From assembly GCF_017347085.1 (NCBI RefSeq), contig NZ_JADPSA010000016.1:124001-188000 (forward strand): a stretch of 64,000 nucleotides of DNA, written 5' to 3'. Every line of letters begins with the position of its first letter. Within the stretch, counting starts at the first letter, position 1. Source of the stretch: Nesterenkonia sp. E16_10 (GTDB lineage Bacteria > Actinomycetota > Actinomycetes > Actinomycetales > Micrococcaceae). A program made the position numbers and the translations under genes. Of the stretch, positions 55,975 to 64,000 are shown piece after piece. A model generated the notes under the pieces. The model saw nothing but the letters and a program-made list of their open reading frames with translations, made no database searches and had not been told where the DNA came from.

Positions 55975-57467
55975 TCGAGCTTTCAGCCGCAGAGATCGCC
56001 GAGATCACCGCAGGGACCCTGCACGGAGTCCCGAACCCCTCGGACCTGCGCGTGCGACACGCAGACACCGACTCCCGCAGCATGGCCGCGGACTCGATGT
56101 TCATCGCCAAGCCGGGGGAGACCACCGACGGTCACCACTTCATCGACGCGGCCCTCGCCGCCGGGGCCACACTCGTGCTGGCCCAGCGCGCGACCCAGGC
56201 CCCGGATGGTGCCGCGCACCCCAGCGTGGTCGTGCCCGACGTGGTCAGCGCCATGGGCCAGATCGCCGCGGCGATCCTGGACCGGGTGCGCGCCCACTCG
56301 GTCACCACCGTCATCGGCATCACCGGATCCGCCGGCAAGACCACCACCAAGGACCTGCTGAAGTCGATCCTGGAGCCCGAGGGCCCCACCGTCGCGCCGC
56401 AGGGCTCCTATAACGGTGAGGTCGGCGTGCCGCTGACCATCTTCACCGCCGAGCTTCAGACCCGGTTCCTCGTCGTGGAGATGGGCGCCGACGCCCCCGG
56501 CAACATCCGTGATCTCGCGCAGATGGTCCGCCCCGACATCGGGGCGGTGCTGATGGTCGGCTCCGCCCATGCCGGCAAGTTCGGCGGCGCGGACAAGATC
56601 GCCGCCGTCAAGGCCGAGCTGGTCGAGGAGATCGGCGCCGCCGGCACCGTGGTGCTCAACCGCGACGATCCCCAGGTCGCCTCCATGGCACCCTCCGCCA
56701 CGGCCCCGATCACCTGGTTCAGCGAAACCACCGGTCAGGCCTCGGAGAACGAGACCGCCCCGGGCGCCGGCCTCGACCAGGCCGTCCCAGATCAGGTGCG
56801 CGCGCTGGACCTGAGCCTCGACGAGGCGGGTCACCCGCGGTTCCAGCTGCGATTCACCGAGTCTGGCGAGGAGTTCCCGGTGGTCTCCGGACTCACCGGG
56901 GCCCACCATGTCTCCAACCTGCTGGCCGCGGCGGCCTGCGCGCTGCGCGCCGGCGTCGCTCCGGCGGCCATCGCCCAGCGCCTGAACGGGCTCGGCCCGG
57001 CAAGCCGCTGGCGGATGGAGCGCACCGAACGCGCCGACGGCGTCACCCTGATCAACGACGCCTACAACGCCAATCCCGAGTCCATGCGGGAGGCGCTGCG
57101 CACCCTGGCGATGCTCACCCGGCCCGGCCAGGGCCGCCCGGCACGCCGCTCGGTGGCCGTGCTCGGCGCGATGCTCGAGCTCGGCGAGGTCTCCATCCCC
57201 AAGCACACCCAGCTGGGCGAGACCGTGGTGAGACTGAACATCGACAAGACGCTGGTCGTCGGGGATCTGGCCTACCCGCTCTACCGCGGAGCCATCGCCG
57301 AGGGCAGCTGGGGGTCCGAGGTGCACTGGGTCGCCACGGTCGAGGAGGCCGAGGCCTACCTGGATCAGGAGCTCGCTCCCGGGGACATCGTGCTCTTCAA
57401 ATCCTCCAACAGCGCAGGGCTTAGACTCCTGGGTGACAAGATCGCCGCAAAGGAAGGGGCCCTGTGA
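55971..57467 (+). CDS. murF: UDP-N-acetylmuramoyl-tripeptide--D-alanyl-D-alanine ligase
   Basis: A 498-residue Mur ligase that adds D-Ala-D-Ala, finishing the UDP-MurNAc pentapeptide. The P-loop is [34 protein letters not shown] and [17 protein letters not shown] are family motifs. It overlaps murE at its start and mraY at its end by four bases each. Confidence 0.96.
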   Translation: MIELSAAEIAEITAGTLHGVPNPSDLRVRHADTDSRSMAADSMFIAKPGETTDGHHFIDAALAAGATLVLAQRATQAPDGAAHPSVVVPDVVSAMGQIAAAILDRVRAHSVTTVIGITGSAGKTTTKDLLKSILEPEGPTVAPQGSYNGEVGVPLTIFTAELQTRFLVVEMGADAPGNIRDLAQMVRPDIGAVLMVGSAHAGKFGGADKIAAVKAELVEEIGAAGTVVLNRDDPQVASMAPSATAPITWFSETTGQASENETAPGAGLDQAVPDQVRALDLSLDEAGHPRFQLRFTESGEEFPVVSGLTGAHHVSNLLAAAACALRAGVAPAAIAQRLNGLGPASRWRMERTERADGVTLINDAYNANPESMREALRTLAMLTRPGQGRPARRSVAVLGAMLELGEVSIPKHTQLGETVVRLNIDKTLVVGDLAYPLYRGAIAEGSWGSEVHWVATVEEAEAYLDQELAPGDIVLFKSSNSAGLRLLGDKIAAKEGAL

Positions 57468-58567
57468 TCGCTGTAGTCATCGGTGCCGTCTTCGGCCTGG
57501 GACTCACCCTCGTCGGGACACCGTTGTTCATCCGCTTCCTGGTGAAGCGCGGATACGGCCAGTTCATCCGTGACGACGGCCCCACTACGCATCACGTGAA
57601 GCGCGGCACCCCCACGATGGGCGGTGCGGTCATCATGATCGCCGTGGTCGCCGCGTATCTGTTGACCCACGGGCTGATGCTGCTCACCGGTGACGGCTCC
57701 GGTCCCACGGCCTCGGGACTGCTGCTGCTGCTGCTGATGATCGGTATGGGACTGGTCGGCTTCGCCGACGACTTCGCGAAGATCAGCAAGAAGCAGTCGC
57801 TGGGCCTGACTCCCTGGCGCAAGATCGCCGGGCTGGTCATCGTAGGGGTGCTCTTCGCCGTGCTGGCGCTGAACTTCCCCGATGCCGACGGACTGACCCC
57901 CGCCTCCACGAACATCTCCTTCGTCCGCGAGACCGTGCTGGACCTGGCCTTCGCCGGACCGGTGATCGGCATGATCCTGTTCGTGATCTGGGCGAACCTG
58001 ATCGTGACCGCGACCACCAACGGGGTCAACCTCACCGACGGCCTGGATGGGCTCGCCACCGCGGCCACCGGCATGGTCACCGCCGCCTACACGATCATCT
58101 CCATCTGGCAGTTCAACCAGGCCTGTGGCAGCGGCAGTGCCGTGGAGAGCGTCTGCTACCAGGTGCGTGACCCGATGGACATGGCCATGATCGCCGCGAT
58201 CATCACCGGCGCGCTGATCGGCTTCCTCTGGTGGAACACCTCACCGGCGAAGATCTTCATGGGCGACACCGGCTCCCTCGCGCTGGGCGGCGCTCTGGCC
58301 GGCTTCGCGATCCTGACCCACACGCAGCTGCTCTTCGTGATCCTCGGCGGCCTCTTCGTGCTGATCACCCTCTCCGTGATCATCCAGGTCGGCTACTTCA
58401 AGCTCTCCGGCGGCAAGCGGATCTTCCTGATGGCCCCGCTGCAGCACCACTTCGAGCTCAAGGGCTGGGCCGAGGTCACCGTGGTGGTGAGATTCTGGAT
58501 CATCGGCGCCCTCGCCGTCGGCATCGGTCTGGCGCTCTTCTACGGGGAATGGGTGATCACCCAGTGA
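57464..58567 (+). CDS. mraY: Phospho-N-acetylmuramoyl-pentapeptide-transferase
   Basis: A 367-residue integral membrane enzyme with about ten helices that makes lipid I from UDP-MurNAc-pentapeptide and undecaprenyl phosphate. Motifs are [46 protein letters not shown] and [14 protein letters not shown] with its catalytic Asp, plus [10 protein letters not shown] at the end. It starts at GTG 57464. Confidence 0.97.
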   Translation: MIAVVIGAVFGLGLTLVGTPLFIRFLVKRGYGQFIRDDGPTTHHVKRGTPTMGGAVIMIAVVAAYLLTHGLMLLTGDGSGPTASGLLLLLLMIGMGLVGFADDFAKISKKQSLGLTPWRKIAGLVIVGVLFAVLALNFPDADGLTPASTNISFVRETVLDLAFAGPVIGMILFVIWANLIVTATTNGVNLTDGLDGLATAATGMVTAAYTIISIWQFNQACGSGSAVESVCYQVRDPMDMAMIAAIITGALIGFLWWNTSPAKIFMGDTGSLALGGALAGFAILTHTQLLFVILGGLFVLITLSVIIQVGYFKLSGGKRIFLMAPLQHHFELKGWAEVTVVVRFWIIGALAVGIGLALFYGEWVITQ

Positions 58568-60123
58568 CCGCCCAGGATGCTGGCCAGCCGCAGATGTCTC
58601 GGCAGCTGCAGACCCGTCCCGAGCTGCGCGGCTGGGACGGTCCCTGGAAGGGACTGCGCGCGCTGGTCACCGGGCTGGGCGTCTCCGGATTCGCCGCCGC
58701 CGACACCCTTGCGGAGCTCGGCGCGCGCGTCGTCGTCGTCGATGGCACCGATACGGCCAAGACCCAGCGCGACGCCGAGACGCTGCGCCTGGTCGGTGTG
58801 CAGCAGATCCTGCTGGGTCCCGAGCACCTCTCCGGGCTGCCGCTTCTCGACGGCGAGCTGCCCGAGATCCTGGTCACCTCTCCGGGGTGGCGGCCCGACT
58901 CCGCGCTGATCCGAGCTGCCCGCGCCGCCCGGATCCCGGTCCTCTCCGAGGTGGAGCTGGCCTGGCGGCTCGGCGCCCGCCCGGGCGCCCGGGAGCCCAA
59001 GTGGCTCGTGGTCACCGGCACCAACGGCAAGACCACCACCGTGACCCTGCTGGAGTCCATGCTGATCGCCGATGGGCAGCGTGCCATCGCCTGCGGCAAC
59101 ATCGGCGTGCCCGTGCTCGACGCGATCCGTGACCCGCAGGGCTATGACGCGCTGGCCGTGGAGCTCTCCAGCTTCCAGCTCGAGTACACCGAGCTGCTCT
59201 CTCCGGTGGCTTCGGCAGTGCTCAACATCGCCGAGGACCACGTGGACTGGCACGGCAGCTTCGAGGGCTACCGTGCTGCCAAGGCGAAGATCTACGAGAA
59301 CACCGAACTGGCCTGCGTCTATAACGCCGACCAGCAGATCACCGAGGACATGGTCGCCGAGGCCGACGTCCAGGAGGGCTGCCGCGCGATTGGCTTCACC
59401 ACCGGGTCGCCCGGGCTCTCGATGCTCGGGGTGGTCGAGGACCTGCTGGTGGACCGCGCGTTCCTCGAGGACCGGGCGCACCAGGCGCTGGAGCTCGCAG
59501 GGCTCGAGGACTTCGGGCCGCTCGCCCCGCAGCACCTGATCGCCAACGCGCTGGCCGCCGCGGCCCTGGCCCGCGCCGCCGGTGCCGCGCCGGAGGCGAT
59601 CCGTGCCGCGGTGCAGGGCTATGAGGCCGGGGACCACCGGATCCAGCCGGTGGCCAAGGCCGATGACGTGCTCTGGATCAACGACTCCAAGGCCACCAAC
59701 CCGCATGCCGCGGCGGCCTCGCTGCGCAGCTTCACCGACGTCATCTGGATCGCCGGGGGACTGCCCAAGGGGGTGCTCTACGACGAGCTCATCGCCGAGG
59801 TGGCGCCCCGGCTGCGCCGGGTGATCCTCATCGGCACAGACTCCTCCCAGCTGAGGTCCAGCCTCGAGCGACACGCGCCGGGAGTCCCGGTGATCGGTGG
59901 ACGCCTGCGGGAGGATGAGAGCCGCAGTGCGGTGGACGCCTCGCTGGCGGACGAGGACGGGGCGCGCGCCATGCGGGCCGCCGTGGCCGAAGCCGCCAAG
60001 GCGCTCGCCCCGCACCACACGGTGCTGATGGCTCCCGCCGCCGCCTCGATGGATCAGTTCGCCTCCTACGCAGCCCGCGGGGAAGCATTCATCGAAGCAG
60101 TCACCGAGCTGATGACCGATTGA
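58564..60123 (+). CDS. murD: UDP-N-acetylmuramoylalanine--D-glutamate ligase
   Basis: A 519-residue Mur ligase that adds D-Glu to UDP-MurNAc-L-Ala. The N-terminal domain has [14 protein letters not shown], the ATP loop is [15 protein letters not shown], and [27 protein letters not shown] and [16 protein letters not shown] follow. It starts at GTG 58564, overlapping the mraY stop. An N-terminal tail of about 30 residues precedes the fold. Confidence 0.96.
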   Translation: MTAQDAGQPQMSRQLQTRPELRGWDGPWKGLRALVTGLGVSGFAAADTLAELGARVVVVDGTDTAKTQRDAETLRLVGVQQILLGPEHLSGLPLLDGELPEILVTSPGWRPDSALIRAARAARIPVLSEVELAWRLGARPGAREPKWLVVTGTNGKTTTVTLLESMLIADGQRAIACGNIGVPVLDAIRDPQGYDALAVELSSFQLEYTELLSPVASAVLNIAEDHVDWHGSFEGYRAAKAKIYENTELACVYNADQQITEDMVAEADVQEGCRAIGFTTGSPGLSMLGVVEDLLVDRAFLEDRAHQALELAGLEDFGPLAPQHLIANALAAAALARAAGAAPEAIRAAVQGYEAGDHRIQPVAKADDVLWINDSKATNPHAAAASLRSFTDVIWIAGGLPKGVLYDELIAEVAPRLRRVILIGTDSSQLRSSLERHAPGVPVIGGRLREDESRSAVDASLADEDGARAMRAAVAEAAKALAPHHTVLMAPAAASMDQFASYAARGEAFIEAVTELMTD

Positions 60124-60168
60124 TCATAGAGGTGGCCCCGCAGGGGAGCCCACCAGGAGGAGGACTTG

Positions 60169-61569
60169 ATGGACAAGCGGAGACCTCGAGTCCCAGCCTC
60201 CCCCGAACAGCGCAGGTCTCAGCTGCGTGCCGTAGAGGATTCGACCGCCCCGGCGCAGCCGCGACCGGCGCAGCGTGCCTCCCAGGAGCGTCCGGCCCAG
60301 GAGGCTGAGGACTCCGACGGCGCCGCAGGTCGTCGCTGGAAGGCGGAGCGGACCAGCTCCCGGCAGAACCGGGTGCAGCGCTTCTGGAGCTTCCTGGAGA
60401 TCGGGAACCCCTACACCACCTTCTGGCTGGTGCTCGGCTCCACTCTCGCCCTCGCCGTCATCGGGTTGACCTTCGTGCTGTCCTCGACCTCGGTGGACCC
60501 CACCGGGGGTGCCTTCACCACGGTCTCCCGGCAGGCCACCTGGGCCGTCATCGGGCTCCTCGGCATGTTCGTCATGATGATCCTGCCCACCAGCTGGCTG
60601 CGAGCCATCGGCTGGTTCCTGATGCTGGCCTCCATGGTCATGCTCGCCCTGGTGGCGTTCACCCCGCTGGGCCACACCAGCGGCGGCTCCACGAACTGGC
60701 TCCGGATCGGACCGGTCCAGGGGCAGCCCTCCGAGGTCGCCAAGCTGGGACTGGTGATGTGGGGCGCGGCCGTGCTGGCCAGGAAGGGTCCGCTGCTCTC
60801 TCAGTTCGCGCACTGGGTCACTCCGTTCGTGGCCCCCGGCGCGCTCGCCGTGCTGGTCCTGGTGCTGGCCGGCGGTGATCTGGGCACCAGCCTGATCATC
60901 CTCCTGATCGTCGGCACGCTGCTCTTCGCCGCCGGTGTCGCCATGCGCTACTTCGTGATCGCGGCCAGCCTCGCCGCGGTGATGGTCGCACTGCTGATGC
61001 TCCTGACCCCCTACCGCATGATGCGCGTCTGGGCCTGGCTCGGGGTCAACTGCGACCACCCCACCGACCCCTGCCACCAGATGCAGCAGGGCTATTACGC
61101 CCTGGCCTCGGGCGGCTTCTGGGGCGTCGGCCTGGGCCAGTCGCGGCAGAAATGGGACTACATCCCCGAGGTCCACAACGACTTCATCTTCACCATCATC
61201 GGTGAGGAGCTGGGGCTGCTGGGCACCTTCACGGTGCTGGGCCTCTTCGCCGTGCTCGCCGTGGGCATGTTCCGCGTGGCCTACAACACCGAGGATCAGT
61301 TCACCCGGCTGGTCTGCCTCGGGGTCGTCGCCTGGATCAACGGCCAGGCCTTCATCAACATCGGGATGGTCACCGGGGTGCTCCCGGTGGTGGGCGTGCC
61401 GCTGCCGTTCATCTCCTCCGGCGGCTCGGCGATGACCGTGACCCTGATCGCCGTCGGGGTGGTGCTGAACTTCGCCCGCCGCCAGCGGCAGCAGGGTCCG
61501 CCCCGCCGCGGGCGAACCGCGCCCTCGAAGGCCGCCGCGACCGCACACCGCACACCGATATCCGCCTGA
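60169..61569 (+). CDS. ftsW: Septal peptidoglycan polymerase FtsW (SEDS family)
   Basis: A 466-residue SEDS glycosyltransferase with about ten helices. It polymerises septal glycan with FtsI. Conserved features are WLRIGPVQGQPSEVAKLGLV, the GGDLGTSLI segment, VHNDFIFTIIGEELGLLG and PLPFISSGGSAMT. An N-terminal basic/acidic disordered tail of about 70 residues precedes helix 1. I start at ATG 60169, which has AGGAGGAGG upstream; a TTG one codon earlier is less likely. Confidence 0.96.
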   Translation: MDKRRPRVPASPEQRRSQLRAVEDSTAPAQPRPAQRASQERPAQEAEDSDGAAGRRWKAERTSSRQNRVQRFWSFLEIGNPYTTFWLVLGSTLALAVIGLTFVLSSTSVDPTGGAFTTVSRQATWAVIGLLGMFVMMILPTSWLRAIGWFLMLASMVMLALVAFTPLGHTSGGSTNWLRIGPVQGQPSEVAKLGLVMWGAAVLARKGPLLSQFAHWVTPFVAPGALAVLVLVLAGGDLGTSLIILLIVGTLLFAAGVAMRYFVIAASLAAVMVALLMLLTPYRMMRVWAWLGVNCDHPTDPCHQMQQGYYALASGGFWGVGLGQSRQKWDYIPEVHNDFIFTIIGEELGLLGTFTVLGLFAVLAVGMFRVAYNTEDQFTRLVCLGVVAWINGQAFINIGMVTGVLPVVGVPLPFISSGGSAMTVTLIAVGVVLNFARRQRQQGPPRRGRTAPSKAAATAHRTPISA

Positions 61570-61589
61570 TGGCGGCCGAAGGAAAACCC

Positions 61590-62711
61590 ATGAATGAGCT
61601 CTCCATTGTTCTCGCCGGCGGCGGCACCGCCGGCCACGTCAGCCCGATGCTGGCCGTCGCCCGCGCCCTCGACCGGCTCGCCCCCGAGGTCCGCCAGACC
61701 GTGATCGGCACCGCCGCCGGACTCGAGACCCGGCTGGTGCCCGAGGCCGGCTACCGCCTGGAGACCATCGAGAAGGTCCCCATGCCGCGCCGGCCCTCCC
61801 GCAACATGCTGCGCTTTCCCTCCCGGTTCGGGCAGGCCGTGCGCGACGCCGCCGGGATCCTGCGCGCCGAGCAGGCCGACGTCGTGATGGGCGTCGGCGG
61901 ATACGTGTGCACCCCGGTGTTCGTCGCGGCCCGCCGGCTGGGCATCCCGGTGGTGATCCATGAGGCCAACGCGCGGCCGGGCCTGGCGAACAAACTGGGC
62001 CACCGATTCGCCGCATTCACCGGCGTCGCCTTCGAGAACACCCCGCTGAAGGGCTCCGAATGGGTGGGCATGCCGATGTCCCGCGAGATCTCCCAGCTCG
62101 ACCGCGCGAAACAGCGAGGACCGGCCCGCGAAGCCCTGGGCCTGGACCCGGAGAAGGTCACCCTGGTCGTCACCGGCGGGTCCTCCGGGGCGCTCTCGCT
62201 GAACCTCTCGATCAAGGCGGCGCTGACCGAGCTGCTCGGCACCGGAGCCCAGGTGCTGCACCTGACCGGCCGGGACAAGGCGCTCACCGGTGAGCACGGC
62301 GCACTGCTGGAACACCCCGGCTACCACCAGCGGGAATACCTCGACGGCATGGAGCTCGCCTATGCCGCGGCGGACCTGATCATCGCCCGCGCCGGCGCGG
62401 CCACGGTCAGCGAGATCGCCGCCGTGGGACTGCCCGCCATCTTCGTCCCGCTGCCGGTGGGCAACGGCGAGCAGGAGCTCAACGCCCGGGAGCTGGTCGC
62501 CGCCGGCGGCGCGCTGCTGGTCAAGGACGAGCACTTCAACAGGTCCTGGATCCGGCGCAACATGGTGCCGCTGCTCGAGGACCCGCGGCTGCTGGCCAAC
62601 ATGGAGCAGCAGTCCGCCGCCCGCGGGATCACCGACGCCGACGACCGGATGGCCCGCGCCACCCTCGCCGCCGCCGGTCATCCGATCAGCACCTCCGAGA
62701 CCGAGAAGTGA
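61590..62711 (+). CDS. murG: UDP-GlcNAc--undecaprenyl-PP-MurNAc-pentapeptide transferase
   Basis: A 373-residue GT-B glycosyltransferase that converts lipid I to lipid II. Motifs are LAGGGTAGHVSPMLAVARAL, MGVGGYVCTPV, HEANARPGLANKLG and TGGSSGALSLNLS, and GAATVSEIAAVGLPAIFVPL in the UDP-GlcNAc site. I start at ATG 61590 because GAAGGA sits 8 bases upstream; ATG 61569, overlapping the ftsW stop, is the other option. Confidence 0.95.
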   Translation: MNELSIVLAGGGTAGHVSPMLAVARALDRLAPEVRQTVIGTAAGLETRLVPEAGYRLETIEKVPMPRRPSRNMLRFPSRFGQAVRDAAGILRAEQADVVMGVGGYVCTPVFVAARRLGIPVVIHEANARPGLANKLGHRFAAFTGVAFENTPLKGSEWVGMPMSREISQLDRAKQRGPAREALGLDPEKVTLVVTGGSSGALSLNLSIKAALTELLGTGAQVLHLTGRDKALTGEHGALLEHPGYHQREYLDGMELAYAAADLIIARAGAATVSEIAAVGLPAIFVPLPVGNGEQELNARELVAAGGALLVKDEHFNRSWIRRNMVPLLEDPRLLANMEQQSAARGITDADDRMARATLAAAGHPISTSETEK

Positions 62712-62722
62712 GGGTTCCCGCC

Positions 62723-64000
62723 ATGAACCACGCCACCACCGGGACCCCTGATGCCAGCGCGGCGCCTGACACCGGCGCGCAGAACACCGGCGCGCAGGAC
62801 ACCGGCGCGCAGGACACCGGAGCGCAGGACACCGACGCCGGGCTCGGGCATGTCCACTTCCTGGGGCTCGCCGGCGTCGGCGTCTCCGCGGTGGCCCGCC
62901 TGATGGCCGCCGACGGGGTGCCGATCTCGGGAACCGACGCCAAGGAGCTTCCGGTGCTCGAGGAGTTCCGCCGCGGCGGAGCCGCCGTGCACGTGGGTTA
63001 CCGGGCGCAGAACCTGGCCGCCGCCGAGGCGCAGCTGGGCCACCCGATCACCGCGGTGATCGCCTCCTCCATCGCCGCCGAAGGAAACCCCGAGTACGAC
63101 GAAGCCGTGCGCCGCGGACTGCCGGTGCTGCACCGCTCGCAGGGCCTGGCCGCGCTGATGCGCACCCGCCGGGCGGTGGCGGTCGCGGGCACCCACGGCA
63201 AGACCACCACCTCGTCCATGGCGACGGTGCTGCTGGAGCAGGCCGGACTCTCCCCGACCTTCGCCGTGGGCGCCAACGTCGCCGGACTCGGCGTCAACGC
63301 GGCCACTGGCACGGGGGAGTGGTTCATCGCCGAAGCCGATGAGTCTGACGGCTCGCTGCTCAACTACGCCCCCGAGGTCGGGGTGGTCACCAACGTCGAA
63401 GCCGACCATCTGGACCACTACGGCACCGCCGAGGCGGTGGAACAGGTCTTCGTGGACTTCATCGAGCGCATCACCGACGGCGGGTCGCTGATCATCTGCA
63501 CCGACGACGCCGGAGCCCGTGCGCTGCTGGCGAAGGTCGCCGAGCCGCTGGCCTCCCGCGGGGTCAGCATCACCAGCTACGGCACCGGGCAGGACGCGGA
63601 CCTGCGTCTGAGCAGCGTCACCCGCGAGGGCGGCACGGTGCGTGAAGGCGTCGAGGAGGCTCAGCTGCGGCTCGCCGTGCCCGGGGTGCACAACCAGCTC
63701 AACGCGCTGGCGGCGATCGCCGTGGGCCGTCAGGCCGGCCTCTCGCTGGCCACCAGCGTCGAGGCGATCTCGCACTTCCAGGGCACCTCCCGCCGCTTCG
63801 AGCTGCGTGGCGAGGTCTCTGGGGTGCGCGTCTATGACGACTACGCCCACCACCCCACCGAGGTCGCGGCGGTGCTGCAGGCGGCCCGCGCCTCGCTGAG
63901 CGCCGATCAGGGGCAGGTCCACGTGATCTTCCAGCCGCATCTGTTCAGCCGCACCGCAGCCTTCGCCGAGGACTTCGGCACGGCGCTGACCGCCGCCGAC
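62723..64000 (+). CDS. murC: UDP-N-acetylmuramate--L-alanine ligase (3' end outside window)
   Basis: The first 426 codons of a Mur ligase that joins L-Ala to UDP-MurNAc; the frame is still open at the window end. After a polar N-terminal leader with four TGAQD-type units (residues 17-36) come VHFLGLAGVGVSAVARLM (nucleotide fold), AVAGTHGKTTTSSM (ATP loop, around 153-166), EADESDGSLLNYAPEVGVVT, and VYDDYAHHPTEVAAVL. ATG 62723 has GAGGG about 8 bases upstream and follows murG by 11 bases. Confidence 0.95.
   Translation, partial: MNHATTGTPDASAAPDTGAQNTGAQDTGAQDTGAQDTDAGLGHVHFLGLAGVGVSAVARLMAADGVPISGTDAKELPVLEEFRRGGAAVHVGYRAQNLAAAEAQLGHPITAVIASSIAAEGNPEYDEAVRRGLPVLHRSQGLAALMRTRRAVAVAGTHGKTTTSSMATVLLEQAGLSPTFAVGANVAGLGVNAATGTGEWFIAEADESDGSLLNYAPEVGVVTNVEADHLDHYGTAEAVEQVFVDFIERITDGGSLIICTDDAGARALLAKVAEPLASRGVSITSYGTGQDADLRLSSVTREGGTVREGVEEAQLRLAVPGVHNQLNALAAIAVGRQAGLSLATSVEAISHFQGTSRRFELRGEVSGVRVYDDYAHHPTEVAAVLQAARASLSADQGQVHVIFQPHLFSRTAAFAEDFGTALTAAD
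62771..62830 (+). repeat. Four 15-bp tandem repeats in murC
   Basis: Four 15-base units (accggcgcgcaggac and close variants) encode TGAQN, TGAQD, TGAQD and TGAQD ahead of the MurC fold. Confidence 0.92.

Overview
The window is high-GC (visibly about two-thirds G+C) actinobacterial chromosome. Several things point to the family Micrococcaceae: the gene order prfB-ftsE-ftsX-smpB, a mycothiol-type sigR-rsrA pair, a 24-residue bS22-type ribosomal protein, a one-polypeptide 2-oxoglutarate enzyme (Kgd), a class II DAHP synthase beside pknL and a polyprenyl synthase, and a tmRNA tag ending RTDFALAA. The many acidic proteins would suit a salt- or alkali-tolerant member such as Nesterenkonia, but that genus is inference only.

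Layout. 1-5.8 kb: a membrane protein with a permease-prefix-like start, then prfB, ftsE (with a giant acidic C-terminal extension), ftsX and smpB. 5.8-7.8 kb: a small membrane protein, an aldo/keto reductase and a YrhK-like protein. 7.8-11.5 kb: an accessory patch of lower GC holding a frameshifted DUF2384-type antitoxin, a RES-like remnant, two unrecognised genes, a RelE fragment fused to an IS3-family transposase remnant, and an imperfect 28-bp direct repeat at its ends; it abuts the 3' side of ssrA (tmRNA). 11.9-16.4 kb: a manganese-type ABC importer operon with mntR and two fluoride-channel genes, behind an inverted-repeat operator. 16.5-20.5 kb: doxX-like, aroA, rsgA, hisN. 20.6-22 kb: sigR-rsrA with a matching SigR promoter, and the gene for bS22. 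22-31 kb: an SGNH-fold protein lacking catalytic residues, kgd, guaB1 and two CNNM/CorC-type proteins. 31-34.4 kb: znuACB and a divergent Zur/Fur gene. 34.5-49.7 kb: a HIT protein, hrpA, tRNA-Leu(CAG), an acyltransferase, an alpha/beta hydrolase, an acyl-CoA ligase, DAHP synthase, pknL, polyprenyl synthase, dinB and a DUF3040 protein. 50-64 kb: the division and cell wall (dcw) cluster mraZ-rsmH-ftsL-ftsI-murE-murF-mraY-murD-ftsW-murG-murC, with murC cut by the window end.

How the genes work together. FtsE/FtsX at one end and the dcw cluster at the other serve division and peptidoglycan synthesis, and PknL is a kinase of the kind that can tune such processes. SmpB and ssrA form the trans-translation pair, separated here by the accessory patch. 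Two metal importers, each with its own regulator and a candidate operator, handle Mn and Zn. Most dcw, znu, mnt and aroA-rsgA genes overlap by 1-8 bases, which indicates translational coupling.

I found no CRISPR array, prophage or recognisable defence island. The least explained items are the FtsE extension, the repeated use of in-frame 15-bp tandem repeats in unrelated core genes, and the orphan gene pair at 8.8-10.6 kb. Coordinates and starts were read by eye; start choices are argued in each entry.
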